A stretch of 64,000 nucleotides of DNA. Source: Progne subis subis (Eukaryota > Chordata > Aves > Passeriformes > Hirundinidae). How positions within the stretch are numbered: the stretch's first letter is position 1; every line of letters starts with the position of its first letter. The translations under genes and the position numbers were made by a program. The DNA lies in the NCBI GenBank assembly GCA_022316685.1, contig JAKJHU010000023.1, positions 6,559,192 through 6,623,191 on the forward strand. The letters are read 5' to 3'. The notes below the pieces were generated by a model. It made no database searches. It was not told the DNA's origin and saw nothing but the letters and a program-made list of their open reading frames with translations. Positions 1 through 12,614 of this stretch are shown here, piece after piece.

Positions 1-30
1 AGCAAATAATTGTTTCAAGGTTTGAGGGTG

Positions 31-103
31 GTTTTTTGGGGGTTTTTTGTTTGTTTGTTTGTGGTTTGTTTGTTTGTTTGTGGGTTTTTTGTGTGTGGTT
101 TTT

Positions 104-138
<35 letters not shown>

Positions 139-171
139 TGGTTTTTTGGTTTTTTTTTTTTTTTTTTTCTT
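31..171. repeat. T-rich low-complexity and (GTTT)n/(GT)n sequence
   Basis: A run of GTTT/GTTTG units passes into T25, a short (GT)n and another T-rich block. The reading frame through it is only poly-Phe/Cys and is not a gene. Confidence 0.9.
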
Positions 172-474
172 TAAATTACCTATGAAGTCCCTATGGACAC
201 AATCCCCTATTGTACTGCAGAATGTAAAATAAATTAAATGGTTTCAGTCTAACAAGTATTGTTTCATGCCTACTGTAACCTGAAATAAATGCACATGATA
301 GCATTATACAAATTATACAATCAACTTTGAACCCCAAAACCTGCAGGGCAGCCTTAAACCCTGCTTTCCTTGGGGAAAGAAGTGCCCTTAGCATAAGCAG
401 GTCAAAGTGAAGTAACAGTTTGAGACAAGGTAGTGTGTAGTTCATCATTTCCTAAAGCCTGAAGCATTAACTCT
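172..474. other. No gene seen
   Basis: AT-rich unique sequence between the low-complexity block and the CR1 fragment. Nothing recognisable. Confidence 0.6.
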
Positions 475-597
475 TCATAGAACCATAGATTGGCTTGGGT
501 TGGGAGGGGCCTTAAAACCATCCAGTTCCTAACCCCCACCATGGGCAAGGACACCTTCCCCTAGACCAGGTTGCTCAGGGCCCCATCCAGTCTGGAT
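475..597 (-). mobile_element. CR1 LINE 3' end fragment, antisense
   Basis: The segment reads like the reverse complement of a CR1 3' terminus: an ATAGAACCATAG terminal repeat, TTGGGTTGGGAGGGGCCTT, then CCAGGTTGCTCAGGGCCCC. It is a typical 5'-truncated avian CR1 copy, about 120 bp long and moderately diverged. Confidence 0.8.
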
Positions 598-3500
598 TCA
601 TTTGTGCATGTGTGATACTTGGCTGTCCTGAGCAATAGGAGGATCTTGCACAGGATGAACCAGTGAGGATATGCCCAAAACTGTCCACTTGGACTGCAGA
701 GATGGTTGAAGCAGCTCCTGAATTACTTCATGCAACACGGCACTCTGTTAAACCAGCACTGGATTTGTTCTGCCTCAAGGACAGAGGGGAGCAGCTTTGT
801 GATTGCATAGCACTGCACACGGTGGATAAACTCATTCCAACTGGTGTCCCAGTACTACAAATCTGCTCTGCCTCTTGTCAGCCAGGGCACCATCCATGAC
901 AAAACTGTGGGTTTGCCTTACACAGACTACATTGTGTTAGGAGCCTAAGCTAAGAACATTTCCTTTCTTACTAATAAAAATAAATATTTTGAGAGTTGGC
1001 TGCAGTAAAGCAGGGACTATCCTCATGGATACTCTAGTCAGAGTGTAGTCAGTACTTCATCAATAGCTGGTGGGCACAGGAAACACAGAGCAGCCTGCAG
1101 TTCTCAAAAGTAATTTCCAAGACAAATGACTTTCAAGCATCACTTTTAGCTCCAGATCTTGAGAACTGAACTGTACTTTAAAGAGCTTGTGTTGCACAGC
1201 CAGAGGAGGAGTGAAACAGCTTAATATGGTTTCTTTTTCCAATCTTGTTTTTATCCTTGCATAGAAGATACTGCCAATCCACAGCTCTAACTCATATGGG
1301 TATAAAGTAAGATATGAAGATTTTAAAATCTACTTTGTCTGCTAAGAGAAACACTTTTTGATCCTGGAGATTTGATATCAGAAAATGTCATTGCCCAGTG
1401 GAGCAGCTGGAGGACTGTGCCAACACTGAATTATTTTGGCAATTTCTCTCTGAACATTGCAATTTGTATGGCATAAGGCCACAGATAATTGAAAAATGTT
1501 TCTGTTGCAGATTTGGTTCAATAAAAATAAGGTTTAATAGAGATCATGTTTGACTACTTTACAGATAGGTATGACCAGTAGACTTATGCATACCTTCACC
1601 ATGGAAAGCATTCATTTTTTCAGAACATCGGATGTGTGACAAGGTAAGGATTTTTTCCTTATGACTCTGGAGAACTAAGGTAAGTGTCCTGATATTGATT
1701 CAAACTTTAAAAATCTTCACACCCACGATTTAACAATCTTCATCTTTTATTTTCTGTTCAGCAGGTACAAACCAAAGATAGCAACTGATAAATCACATAT
1801 AATTCAGCAGGTAGGTCGGTGCAGTTATCCTTGAGTTTGGTAACTTTTTATCTAAAGGCATTAATTTATTTATAATGTCCTTGAAATTCTACTTCCTCTA
1901 GCCCATTTCCTCATTTTGTTCCGGGTGCATCTTTCTACCAGACACATTTTTAATGTCTTAAACAGGTATTTCTTTCCTCTCAATATGCCATTCAGATGAG
2001 AAATCAGCAGAATTTATTCATTGTTCTCTTTGTTAGACTTGAGATGATTGCACTCACACAGGGACCATAGCTGCAATTTTTTGTCATGCTTTATCACAAC
2101 AGACAAATAAATTACTTTCTGTAGTGCTGAGTCCCCACTTCATCTGCCATATCTGTACCTAGTTCTCACATATATCTCTGGGTTGAGTCAACAGCAAAAT
2201 TCCTTGCTGCAGTCAGGCAAGGTCTTAATCTGAGAAGATCTAATAGTGCACAGCTGGTATGATCAGCTGATGGGGATGGGCATCATCAAGGTAAGTGTGT
2301 AGTGGGATTGAAAACGATAGTACATGCTTACTTGAATTATCCTGATTTGTGAAAACAATTAGTAGTCTCTGTTGAAAGTTTCAACAGTGATTTAGTCAGT
2401 TCCTGTTTGTCAAAATCGCTTGCTGAGAACAGTATCTGCTAGTGCAGTGTCATGTTTTTTGTTGCTTTTCCAAATAATTCTGAATCATTACAGTAGACAA
2501 GATGTTTACAAAAATCAGCATGTAATTTAAATTTCATCTTCAAAATCTGCCATTAGCCTTGCTCTTTCTTATGCTACCAGCTTTGCCAGATATACTAGTT
2601 TACCAGGAGAAAAGTAAAACCAAATTTGTTGTTTGTACATCATCGTCATCATATTTCAGTTACCAAAAACATTTGGGTAACTAGAAATTTTACATGATAC
2701 AAAGCAACCGAGAATATGGCTTTTGGGTAATAATGGTCAAAGCTATGATGTTCTAGAATTTGTATGAGTTATATTCATAAGGCAGTTTTCAGAGCTTAAT
2801 ACAAATGCGTAGATGATGCTAACAACACTATTAATGATGCTGTAACTCTGAAATTCAGAACAAGGTCACTATGAGCCTTTAATGAGACCATCTCCTTAAT
2901 ACAAGGCTAATTATTTCTCTGTGGAACAGTCTGTGATAATAATCATCATGCTTTTCTATGGAAAAGAAAGAGTGTGCGGGAATTGAATTAATATTTAGCA
3001 GCTCAGAAATGCCACAGAAAATAAATCAGCTAATTTAGATATGTTTTATGTTGATTTCCTGCCTACTAGATAACAGCAAATATTTTTTCATGCTATTTAA
3101 TGTCATTCATTATTTAAATAACTTGATGTTATTGTTGTTGGCATAACTATACAAGTAGAAACTCAAGAGCAGGTGCTTGATTTTTTTTCTTGACATTAAG
3201 AAATAGAGATGGGGCAAAATGGGAAGACATACACAACCAGTAGGTGATACTTCATCAAACAATTTTTCTTCTGAAAAAATCATTGAGGTTTGATACTCTT
3301 TCTGCAGTCAATGATTCAAAGCTACTTTCTGTTAAAAACAAGCATAGGAATGGTTTGTGATGCCTGGTAAAATTGATAGCTCCATTGTATTTTAAATTTC
3401 TGTTGTTCTCTCTGACCACATGTGACTTGGTAGCACTGCTATAAGTCCCTGCCTTTCATCAAGTCTATATGCCAAGTCATTATTACATGGATTCATCTTT

Positions 3501-5234
3501 ACTGAGGGGAAGGAACCCGAGAACATAAATAAAACCTGAGTTAGAAAATGGATGGTAGTTTGTTTGGTTTTTTTTTTTAGGATCCTCCGTGTAAGTCCTC
3601 TGATAAATCTGTCTGATAGCATTTTGCATATTAACCAGCAATTTCAGTTTGTTGACTGAAGAGAATAGTTATAGTTAGACTGCAACTTTAGTTTCCATAT
3701 TCTTCATAAAAATTTTCAAATGAACTTAAAAATAGGAATTAATTAGCCAAATACTTAATATTGTGGACCCATTATTCTTACCTGATAATAAACTGTATTT
3801 TATGGAGCTAGGATTAAGACAGAGAAGCAAAGTTTTGCCTTGCTAAAGATCTATAATATGTTGCTACTACATGGTAAGTTAAAGCAAAATTCCAGAAATT
3901 TCTTTTTTAACTTTTTACTTCCAAGAAGTCTTATTTCAAGTGAGCTGAGGTTGTGACTTATGTGTGGACTTGCATTTTCAACTGTATTACACTGTTTGCA
4001 TTACACTAAAACATTGTGGACTACAATAGAAAAATACATTCTTTTGGGACTCTCAGGGAAGTTTTATCTATGCTCATGAGGTTTCTCAAAAAGCAAAACA
4101 TTTACATAAATGTATTAAGTAGTGACAGCTTTAAAAAATAGTTCTGACATTATGCAGTGAAATATCTCAGTGGAGAAGTAAGACACATACACATTTCTGC
4201 TAACCATCAACTTCACTTTCAAAACTAGTAAGTTGTGCCAGGAAGCATATTAATTAGACAAGCTTCTAGCAATGCCACAAAAGTCTATTTTTATCTATAT
4301 TGGGATTTTACACTTCAAATAAATGCATTTCTACAATAGCTTTTGGATCTCTGTACACAAAACATAATATTTTTATGCCATGTGTGTCAATGTACAGGGT
4401 CCTAACTTGCCAGACACTGAATCCATCATCTGAAATGCACATATGCCTCCTTATTTACTTACTAATTCTTCTGCTGCATGTATTTTTACCAGATGACTCT
4501 GCAAGTCATGGGGCTGTGCATCCCAGAAGTTATTCAAAGGCAATGATACGCTGCAAAATAATGCTGAGTGACTATTTTTCCCTTCAAAATCTACTCAGAT
4601 CTGTATTTTCTGATATTAGTGATAAAATTTAAGTTTACTCCTTTTATCCTTACTAGTTAATACACTTCAGGTGTGATAGTTACTGGGTTTTAGGTAGGTT
4701 AGACAGACTCTTTTCTTGCTTACACATCACTAAGTCTATCAAATTATTTGTCAGTGCTATGAAAATTTCTTGAAGGGAACAATGTTGAGCTGATATTTAT
4801 TTCTTAGGCAAATTTTCAGGATGAAGAGATTATAAAATCTTAACAATGGTCTATCTTTTCTTAATTAAAGGCACATGGAAGAAAGAATTGTGTATTCAAG
4901 AGCTAGTTTGTAATATTACCATTGTAATATAAATGGAAATAAGTTAATGTACAGGACCTTGTTACAAAAATATATTGCCTCTTCCATAGGCTTCTGGTAC
5001 TTTTGTTGTAAATACAAACCTTCAGAAGGAGATATGTAGAGTTACTTACCTGATTCTGGCTTTGTTTTAATGTGGTCTCAACCATCTGGAAGGCAGGGCC
5101 TTTGCCTGACTGGAGACTCCTCTATTCCAGCCAAAGAACAGCTCTGTGAATCCTCTTGGGAACTCCACCACATTTCAAGTGCAGTAGTCCTCTCATGCCT
5201 CAAAATTTCTGGCAACAGGCATAATCAGCCTTTC
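598..5234. other. Non-coding stretch, 5' flank or intron 1 of SMPX
   Basis: AT-rich unique sequence with only short random open frames. Donor-like sites occur on the + strand (1643, 1680 and 2291 region) and a strong one on the - strand at 5050/5049. Any of the + strand sites could mark the missing non-coding SMPX exon 1, but nothing distinguishes them. Confidence 0.5.
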
Positions 5235-5705
5235 TGAGGACTAGGGGTTTCCTTGGAACAAGCTGATTGCTGTGCATATGTCCATCAGTCCTGACCTGTT
5301 GGAGTCCTAGAAGCTTAGAATTTGGGGTTTTAGTGTATAGTAGTGCATATGAGTCAAGATGGAGGATTTTGGGTGTTGTCTAAGTCCTTTGCCTTCACCT
5401 TCTTCTTTCTTCATGGGTTTAGGTAGTTTTCTGTAATTGGGTGAAAAAGGTCCACATTGCGGGCCTTGGGTGGTCATCATTAGGTCGAAAACATAAATAA
5501 TATAAGTGTCACCTTGGTATTGGGTAATTATTGCTTAAAAGACCTTGGAAAGAGTTAGAACTCCATTTTACCTCTATTTCCTAGCATGCTAGTTGGAGCT
5601 CATGGTATGTGAGTCTGTAAATACTGTAAGTAGATAAGAGATAATAAATGTTCCAAGTCTGAACTCGACTCTACGTTTCTCATGTCTTTCATCCTGACCT
5701 TGGCA
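5235..5705 (+). mobile_element. Candidate solo LTR, sense orientation
   Basis: The segment has the look of an avian retroviral LTR: TG near 5235, a region ending AGATAAGAGATAATAAATG (polyadenylation signal AATAAA at about 5642), then a short CTCGACTCTACG U5-like piece and a CA end near 5705. I think I recognise the sequence as repetitive in bird genomes but cannot name the family. I see no target-site duplication. It could be unique sequence that merely resembles an LTR. Confidence 0.4.
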
Positions 5706-6277
5706 AAAGAAAAGAAACCAGAACTCTTACACTGACCTACACAATGCATGCCCTGGTTGCATGCCTACTTTTGTGCCATCCATCTTCTTGTGGCTGCTTG
5801 GGAAAGGGTGGCTGCAAGTAGTCAGCACTCTCCCAGAGCAAGTCATCAGCTTTATCAGCTTCCAGATGACATTTTTGGGAAAGAGGGCAGTGGAGAGTGA
5901 GTCACAGACTTAATGAAGCAACCTGCTTGATCACCTTCCTCTTTGAGTTACTTGGAATGAAAAGGGTTGTTGGTCAAATGAGTGAAAGTCAAGGGAGATC
6001 CTTGACAATCATTGCCCATAATGACACTGCTCTTGTCACCATTACTGTTGTGGGTCCAGTGGAAATCCGGTACAGCAGAGGAGTGAGGAAGAGGGAAATT
6101 CATTCTTGTGAGGATGCACAGATGACCAGGAATCTGCACTTCTGCAAGTGGAAACTTGAAGATATGCCCCACACGAACTAGTTGTGAGATCTCTATCAGT
6201 AGCCCTCACTAAGACAATGCTCCAGCCAGCATGAGCACAACTGTGTAGTGTTTTACTTCCCTCATGAGCTATAACAA
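5706..6277. other. No gene seen
   Basis: Unique sequence. Overlapping 94- and 74-codon frames run on opposite strands near 5900-6180, which is typical of chance. Nothing recognisable. Confidence 0.5.
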
Positions 6278-6303
6278 CTCTCTCTCTCTCTCTCTCTCTC
6301 TCC

Positions 6304-6344
<41 letters not shown>

Positions 6345-6353
6345 GCACACACA
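6278..6353. repeat. Compound (TC)n(AC)n microsatellite
   Basis: About 22 TC/CT units with one interruption pass directly into about 15 AC units. The frames through it (poly-Arg/Glu, Cys-Val) are artefacts. Expected to be length-polymorphic. Confidence 0.95.
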
Positions 6354-9300
6354 TGATCCTCCTTTGGCTTTTCTTCCTCCCCATGCCTGCAGGCTCGGCA
6401 GCTGGTCGCTATGGCCTCGCATGCACAGGAGCCCTTTCCTGCAAGCAAGGCTGTCCTGCAATGGGGAGAGCTCTGCCGACACCCCAGGGCAGCTGCTGTG
6501 GGAGTTTGCTCCCAAAGCAGCAGCAATATGATCAGGTTGGTGTGTCATTCACCTCCCCTAGATAGTTCCTCTGAGATGACTTCTTCATAATTACGTCTCC
6601 TTAATTATTTCCTTCTCCGGTGTGGCGTAGTGGGGCACAGACTGCCCCAAATGCCTTGGGAGGAGTTCTGTGTTACCTACTACCGCTGTATGCCTGGCAC
6701 TTGGGAAAAGCCTGGGATGGCAGGGAGAGGGAGGGCAGGAAAAGGACCTAAAGGTGTGTTCCTTCAACACCTCCTGCTTGACAGTTGAGCCCTGCTTTTA
6801 CCATGGTCAAGTGTCACAGGGGACCAAGTTACAGGGTGAATCAAACTCTATATTTAGGAAGAACAACTGGAAGCTATGACAAGAATTCCCTTTTACACTT
6901 CGCTTCTCTGCTGAGTCCCACTCCAGCCTGGAACAGCACTCAGTGCCGTCCAGGCTGAAAGCCTCGGAACTATTTCAGACACATTAAAAGAGTCACAGTC
7001 AATACCTCAGCTGGTAGAAGAAGGTACCTTTTTCAGCATCAAAAGGAGGTGTGCATACTCACTTGACGGTTTGGAACTTTTTTTATATAAGTAAATAAGT
7101 TAGCTAATCTTGAAGGGGTCAATTAAAATCTTGGAAGACCCTAATGAAAACTCTTTAGTAATTGCTGTGAGTTTACTACACTACTTGTGGGTTTCTGCCT
7201 ATTTTAATGTCTCATGCAGTGTATCAGAGTATTCAGAGCAGATTGCTATTGCTTCATAATCTGTGGGGATCTAAAGATTTAAAACAAAAGGTCACTTAAA
7301 TACCTCATGACTCATAAGAAGTATTTATTATGAGCTGGAATATTGTAGTACATAGGCAGATGGTTGTTTTCTATATGTTTATTATAGTTAGTGAAATATT
7401 ACATTATGGTTTTGATGTAAGAGAGGTTTCTTTCACTAAGCTTAACAGGCAACTGTAGCGAAGAATAATGTGTGTGTATTACAGAAAATGTGACCACTTT
7501 TGCCTAGAGCTTGTAGTAAGTTTTCGTGTAACAGGCTGAAAGCTGCAGAGTAGGGGTTTCTCTTCTTTCATTTAACTGGCTGGGTCTCAGTCATGTAGTT
7601 CCTGTCAAAGCCTTTTAATAAGATAATACACTGCCGTTCTGTCTCCAAAATTCCCATTGTGCTTGATGCCGTTTATGCAGTGGGGGGAGAGGACAGCTTC
7701 CAGCTGGGGCAGGGGGAGGGCTCTTGCTCTTGTCTGTGTGCTACTGTACATCACTTGTGTGCATTACAAAAGATGGCATTATGATATCGTATTTAAAGCA
7801 AATTGAATAAATCAGCTTATTATCTTGCTGCAGCTCTGTCAGAAATTATTTTTAGCAGAGAGACAGAAGATAGGTTCCTTTGTTTTACAAAGTTTCGCTT
7901 CAAAATGCTCATTTATTTCACTGCAGTAGTCCTGTATTTCACAAGGAGTCCTGCTCATGAGTAGTACTTTCACTGCAAATTGAGGGAATTTGCAAGGGAA
8001 GCCTGCCATAAACCAGCTCCAAATTGAACTAACGTTGCCACTGCTTTCTAAGTTTGGCTCAGCATGCAGCCCATAAAAGGTAAAAGGTAAGGTGTGGGGA
8101 GGCCAGAAAGACACTGGGGAATACAGGCTGCATGTCTGCATTTCTCTGCCTGCCTGAGACGTGAAATCCTGCTGTGGAAATGAGGGTGAAGTGGGATTTT
8201 TTCAAGTTTGCAGAGCTGATTGGAATACCAGAAATAACTTAATACCATCAATGCAGCACTCTTGACTCTCTCTGAGATACATGGTAAAAGAACAAAGGGA
8301 TTTATTAAAATTAACTAATCACTTCTGTAATGGATGTTTCTGTAAACTAAGGTTTATTTTCCTGTGATTGATGGTCAGTATTGCTCAGTAAGGAAATTCA
8401 GGGAGGGGAGGGAAAGGGAAAGAGCCAGGGATCTATTTTTACTCAGTAGTGTGCTGTTGTCCTGATTTCTCTGGCAGTAATCAGGACAGCATGGTCTGGT
8501 AGGAAAACCACCTCCTCCAAAAGCAGTCCTACACAATTGTATCATGCATCCGTCTTTAGGAACCAGTGTCTGATTGCAGAAGTTTCAAACACTGACTGCT
8601 TGTGAGCCCAGAGCACCTCGCTGAGGAGCACTAACACTGTGCTTGTTTTAAAGCTGAGGTTCGGGGTAAATCCTTGCCATTTATCTCCAAGTGGCCCAAG
8701 AGTTGTGTATGGGTGTTTTTGCAATGCATAGGCATGCAAGGTGAAGTATATCTTGGCAAGAATTTCTTTATGACAGTCCTTGGGAAGTAGCTGCACTGTT
8801 TCAAAATGTTTAATGTTATTTTCCTGTGCTTGTGTTTCCAATTTTCATTCTGATTAGAAAGATGAGGAGTTGATTAAAAATTAATTAAACATTCTGTATT
8901 ATGAGTCCTATCTTCCCAGTCAGCTGGGGGATTGTTTTATGTTTATTTAGGAATACAGTCACTGATCAATGGAACAGTTATTTTTATGCCTAATAAAGTT
9001 TTTCAAAAATAAAGGACACAGAGTGCAGTAAATCCTTTTGTGTTTTTGAAATCGGTTTGAATTTTGTCATGAACATCAGAGGCTGATATTGCATCCGTTA
9101 AAGTGAATCCTGAAGTTTCTTAAACTCCCTCTCATTTTAAGATTGTATATATAAAACCACAATATAAAACTTATTAAAAGAATATTGGTTTTATTTTACA
9201 CAATGGGATTTTTTTCTGATTTATTAGTTTAGTGGAAGCAATTTAAACCCAAAGCAGTTTATGAACACGATTGTCCTCTGACTAAATGCTCTGTTGGTTT

Positions 9301-10412
9301 GGACAGCACTTTTTGCAGCTGAGAGTGTGACCAGAGGGAGACCTCTAATGGCAGGTCATTTGTACTTTTAATTCTGCTCAGCATCGTACACAGATTTAAA
9401 CCTGATGTGAAAATATTCAGGAGCAAGTCTTCTAGTCCCAGCAATACAATTTCAGACTGATATTGCTGATATTCCAAATTGGAAACTTGGAAACTACAAC
9501 TCATCTATATGTTTTTTTGGGGGGACTGCCTCATGTGGCAATTATACTCTTTGGAGTACACAAGTCTTTGTCACAGTTTTAATTTCTCAATGTATTTATA
9601 CTGTTCTCTCCTATGTAATTTATTTCTGTTCTCATTACTTCCCTTCCTATATAAGATTAAATGCAGTATTAAAAATACTGTAGTAGTTTGGTGGTGGTCA
9701 GTGACTTCTCTGGTGAATGAATTTCTCAGCTTTTCGAATAACTACCTTACTTTATATTATAGTAGTTAAAAAACAAGACTTTGATGAAAGTCTAGCTCAG
9801 TTAAAATCTAACTTCTCAGTGAGAGAATAAAAGGCTGAGATGGTGTTTCAAACAATCTGCTAATAAAATATCTTCCTTTACTTTGGTGTGTTTCCCTTTG
9901 CTATTGTATATTAATACTGTATCAGTCCATATTTCTCCACCTGCATAAAGTTATATGAAAAAATATGTTATTTTTGATCTTATTCCTAAAGAAAATTGAT
10001 GAATCTATATGATCTAAAACTTTGAAGGGAGGCTACTTTGTGCACTAGCAATTGTCAAGGAGAACTTTTCTGTTTGACCATCTTCACCACTTTCAGTCCA
10101 CAGACATTAAAGGTTTGCAAGGATTTGTGAGTCAGAAAATGGTTATGTCTGCATTTATCAATATTTTCTAAAGTTACGTTTTATTTGAGAGTAGTCTTAG
10201 CCTGAAAGTTCTAATAATTCCCACATATATACTGTGACAGGACTAATCATACACTGTTTATCCTCAAAAGCTTCCCTTAATTCTTACTCATTTTACAGTG
10301 CTGTTAACGTTTGAGAGATTCCTTATCTCTACTCATTATTGTTTTTAATGTGAAAGAGATAGCTTCATTTGTGGCTATGAAAGATTAATTGGTGAAGCTC
10401 AGGTGTTCTGTC
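6354..10412. other. Non-coding stretch upstream of SMPX exon 2
   Basis: AT-rich unique sequence with no recognisable exon or repeat. It is probably intron 1 or promoter-proximal DNA of SMPX. It holds the CArG-like site at 8071 and a TATATAAG at about 9650, neither followed by a convincing exon and donor. Confidence 0.5.
8071..8080. promoter_or_regulatory. CArG-box consensus (CCATAAAAGG)
   Basis: The ten bases fit CC(A/T)6GG, the SRF site common in striated-muscle promoters. It sits 2.5 kb upstream of the SMPX start-codon exon. A ten-base degenerate match is expected by chance in a window this size, and no clear exon with a donor follows, so this is only a candidate. Confidence 0.15.
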
Positions 10413-10432
10413 TCCTTCTGATATCAGAAGGA
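10413..10432. repeat. Perfect 20-bp palindrome upstream of SMPX exon 2
   Basis: TCCTTCTGATATCAGAAGGA is identical to its reverse complement. It lies 151 bp before the start of exon 2. Its function is unknown; a dimeric transcription-factor site or chance are both possible. Confidence 0.85.
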
Positions 10433-10582
10433 ATAACTAAGCAACTTGGAAACTGAGATGGAAACAGGAGCTGGGCAGATGAAATGGATGCCTGTCAAGA
10501 GGCAGCATGGGTTAGGTTCGAGCTTATCTTCCAAAGCTATCAGAATGTCAGAGACTGTAACACTTTCCAATTTTGCTTGCAG

Positions 10583-10603
10583 GGATAAGCCTCTGTCGTA
10601 AAA
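10583..10603 (+). other. SMPX: 5' UTR part of SMPX exon 2
   Basis: The pyrimidine-rich tract and acceptor TTTTGCTTGCAG end at 10582, so the exon starts 21 nt before the ATG. The codons just upstream of the ATG (GTA AAA) are in frame but contain no Met, so the extra Met-Asn start of the human protein (MNMSKQ) is not available here. The segment implies at least one upstream non-coding exon. Confidence 0.75.
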
Positions 10604-10642
10604 ATGTCAAAACAGCCAGCATCACATGTCAAAGCCATTCAG
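10604..10642 (+). CDS. SMPX: SMPX coding exon 2 (residues 1-13)
   Basis: The exon encodes MSKQPASHVKAIQ and is followed at once by the donor GTAAGA at 10643. It matches the human N-terminus MSKQPVSNVRAIQ closely. The ATG at 10604 has A at -3 (aaaATGt), a favourable context, and is the only in-frame Met in the exon. The human protein starts two residues earlier, with MN; here that position reads Val-Lys, so translation probably begins at the conserved second Met. The exon ends exactly on a codon boundary. A 20-bp perfect palindrome lies about 150 bp upstream, at 10413-10432. Confidence 0.93.
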
Positions 10643-12375
10643 GTAAGAGATAGCATTTATGTTTTTAATATAATAAAATAAAAAATCTCAATCTCCATTG
10701 CTTGGCAGACTGCATTTTTACTCAGACAGAGCACCATAACAGTGCTAGCTGGGGTTATTCTTTTAAAGTGAAAAGCTTAGTAGATATGAAAGCACTGAAA
10801 AAGTGTGACCTGGAGATCATCTTTTGATCTGAGTTGATCAGATAGGTTCATTAATCTCTTGTTTGCTTGGTCTTTGCAGCATTAGGTTATGCCTATTGGA
10901 GGATCATCTAAGCAAAACATGGTAAAGCATCTGCATAACTGTTAAGTAAAAATAATTCCTGCAACCACTAGATTTTCCACAAAGCTGATATAATGTTGGG
11001 AGAATTATAGGCTAAAAAGATAGCATAGGTGTTGTGAAGTTTTTCATGTCTTCATTCCTAAAGGAGGAAAACCATCAAGTTCAAATAATTAAGAAGCATT
11101 TGATTTAGAAGCCAAAGGAAAATGAGAGAAATACTTATCTTTTAATTTGAAAGGTTCTTGTCTGCCACATACCTCTTCAATGGTATATGCTTATAAGGAT
11201 GGAGTTGATTGTTGCATACTTGTAAAAGAAACAGCTGGAGAATTATCCCAACTTCATCATGAAGTAATGTCATTAAGAATGTGTTTAGTTCATACTATCA
11301 ATGGTTCTTGTCAAAAGGCCAAAATATCTTCTGAACTGAAGAATCTTAGAGAATTCTCATGTATTTAGTAAAATGCACTTCCAATGAAATTTTACTACGA
11401 GTTCAAAATGCCATTTTGCCAGAATTGAAATTTCACTCTGTTCAGATTTTCATCTCTCTTTTACAATGACTATAGAAATGTTTGTAGGATTAATGAAAAA
11501 ATACAGATCTTTACTAGCTGAAAAGTATTGATCTACTTTTTGCATTTAAACTCCATAGAAACATACAAACATTTTTCAGGAATTAATTTTTTTTCTTAAA
11601 GATGTAATGATAGGCTGCATTTTATTTCTAGGATGACTTCCAACTTCTAAATGTAAACAATGCTCCTAGGCTGTTCATTTAAAATGCATTAAATTTAAGC
11701 ACTCAGTTTAATATTTTAAGAAACTGTAATTTTTGCAAAGGTAACTTGAATAGTGAGAAAAATTACAGCAAACATTTAAAATGTATCTATTAAGCATTAT
11801 GCCACAGGTGGCTCTAGTAGGGAGACTTGCACTTGAGTTGATCCTTATTACTCTCTGCGTAAGAACTATGACTCAAAATGTCACATTACTTTTATACATT
11901 GTGATTCATATATTATGCTTCTTGCTGTTGTGTGGTGGTATAACAGGACTGACGTGCCCTGGGGAATGTACATCACGCTGCAGCAATGAATATAATGGCA
12001 CCTCACTAATTGAAGTGTTTTATGGACTTCTGTGTGTGAAATGGCTTTTTTCTGACTGTACTAGATATAGACAAAAATGTTCATATCCCAATAGCTACTA
12101 AATACAGATGTGTGAGAGTTAAAGGCAGCAAGTGGTTCCCAAGAGTAGTTTAGGGCAATAGAGGACCAAAGTAAGTTAATTCCTTGAAACAATTGCTGAC
12201 CTCCCCTTATCAGTGTGTAAAAGGCTGTGAACAACTCTGACTAGAAGTTATTCTCTCTTTGAACACTCTTGGGTTTCCCCAGAGGTAAGGGTGAGGAGGT
12301 TTCTAGGTTTTTTTGTTGTTGTTTATTTTTGATGTTTGTTTGATTCTGGATTTCATTCACTTTTCTCTACAAGTA
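10643..12375 (+). other. SMPX: SMPX intron 2, 5' portion
   Basis: Starts at the donor GTAAGA. AT-rich with no repeat recognised. A 106-codon frame at 11781-12101 has hydrophobic runs and several Cys but lies wholly inside the intron and has no recognised relative. Confidence 0.7.
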
Positions 12376-12380
12376 TTTTC

Positions 12381-12466
<86 letters not shown>

Positions 12467-12561
12467 TTCCTTCCTTCCTTCCTTCCTTCCTTCCTTCCTT
12501 CCTTCCTTCCTTCCTCTCTTTCTGTCCTTCCTTCTCTCTCTTTTTCTCTCTTTCTCTCTTT

Positions 12562-12610
<49 letters not shown>
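12376..12610. repeat. Polypyrimidine block (TTTC)n-(TTCC)n-T47 in SMPX intron 2
   Basis: About 90 bases of TTTC units, about 55 bases of TTCC units, a mixed CT segment, and 47 consecutive T (12564-12610). The + strand is pyrimidine throughout 235 nt except one G at 12524. The two overlapping frames through it (poly-Phe/Leu/Ser) are artefacts. Confidence 0.97.

Positions 12611-12614
<4 letters not shown>

Noticed and set aside
11781..12101. 106-codon frame that looks like a small membrane protein with Cys motif
   Set aside because: It is within SMPX intron 2, in AT-rich DNA where hydrophobic codons are favoured, with no family match, no splice context and no promoter.
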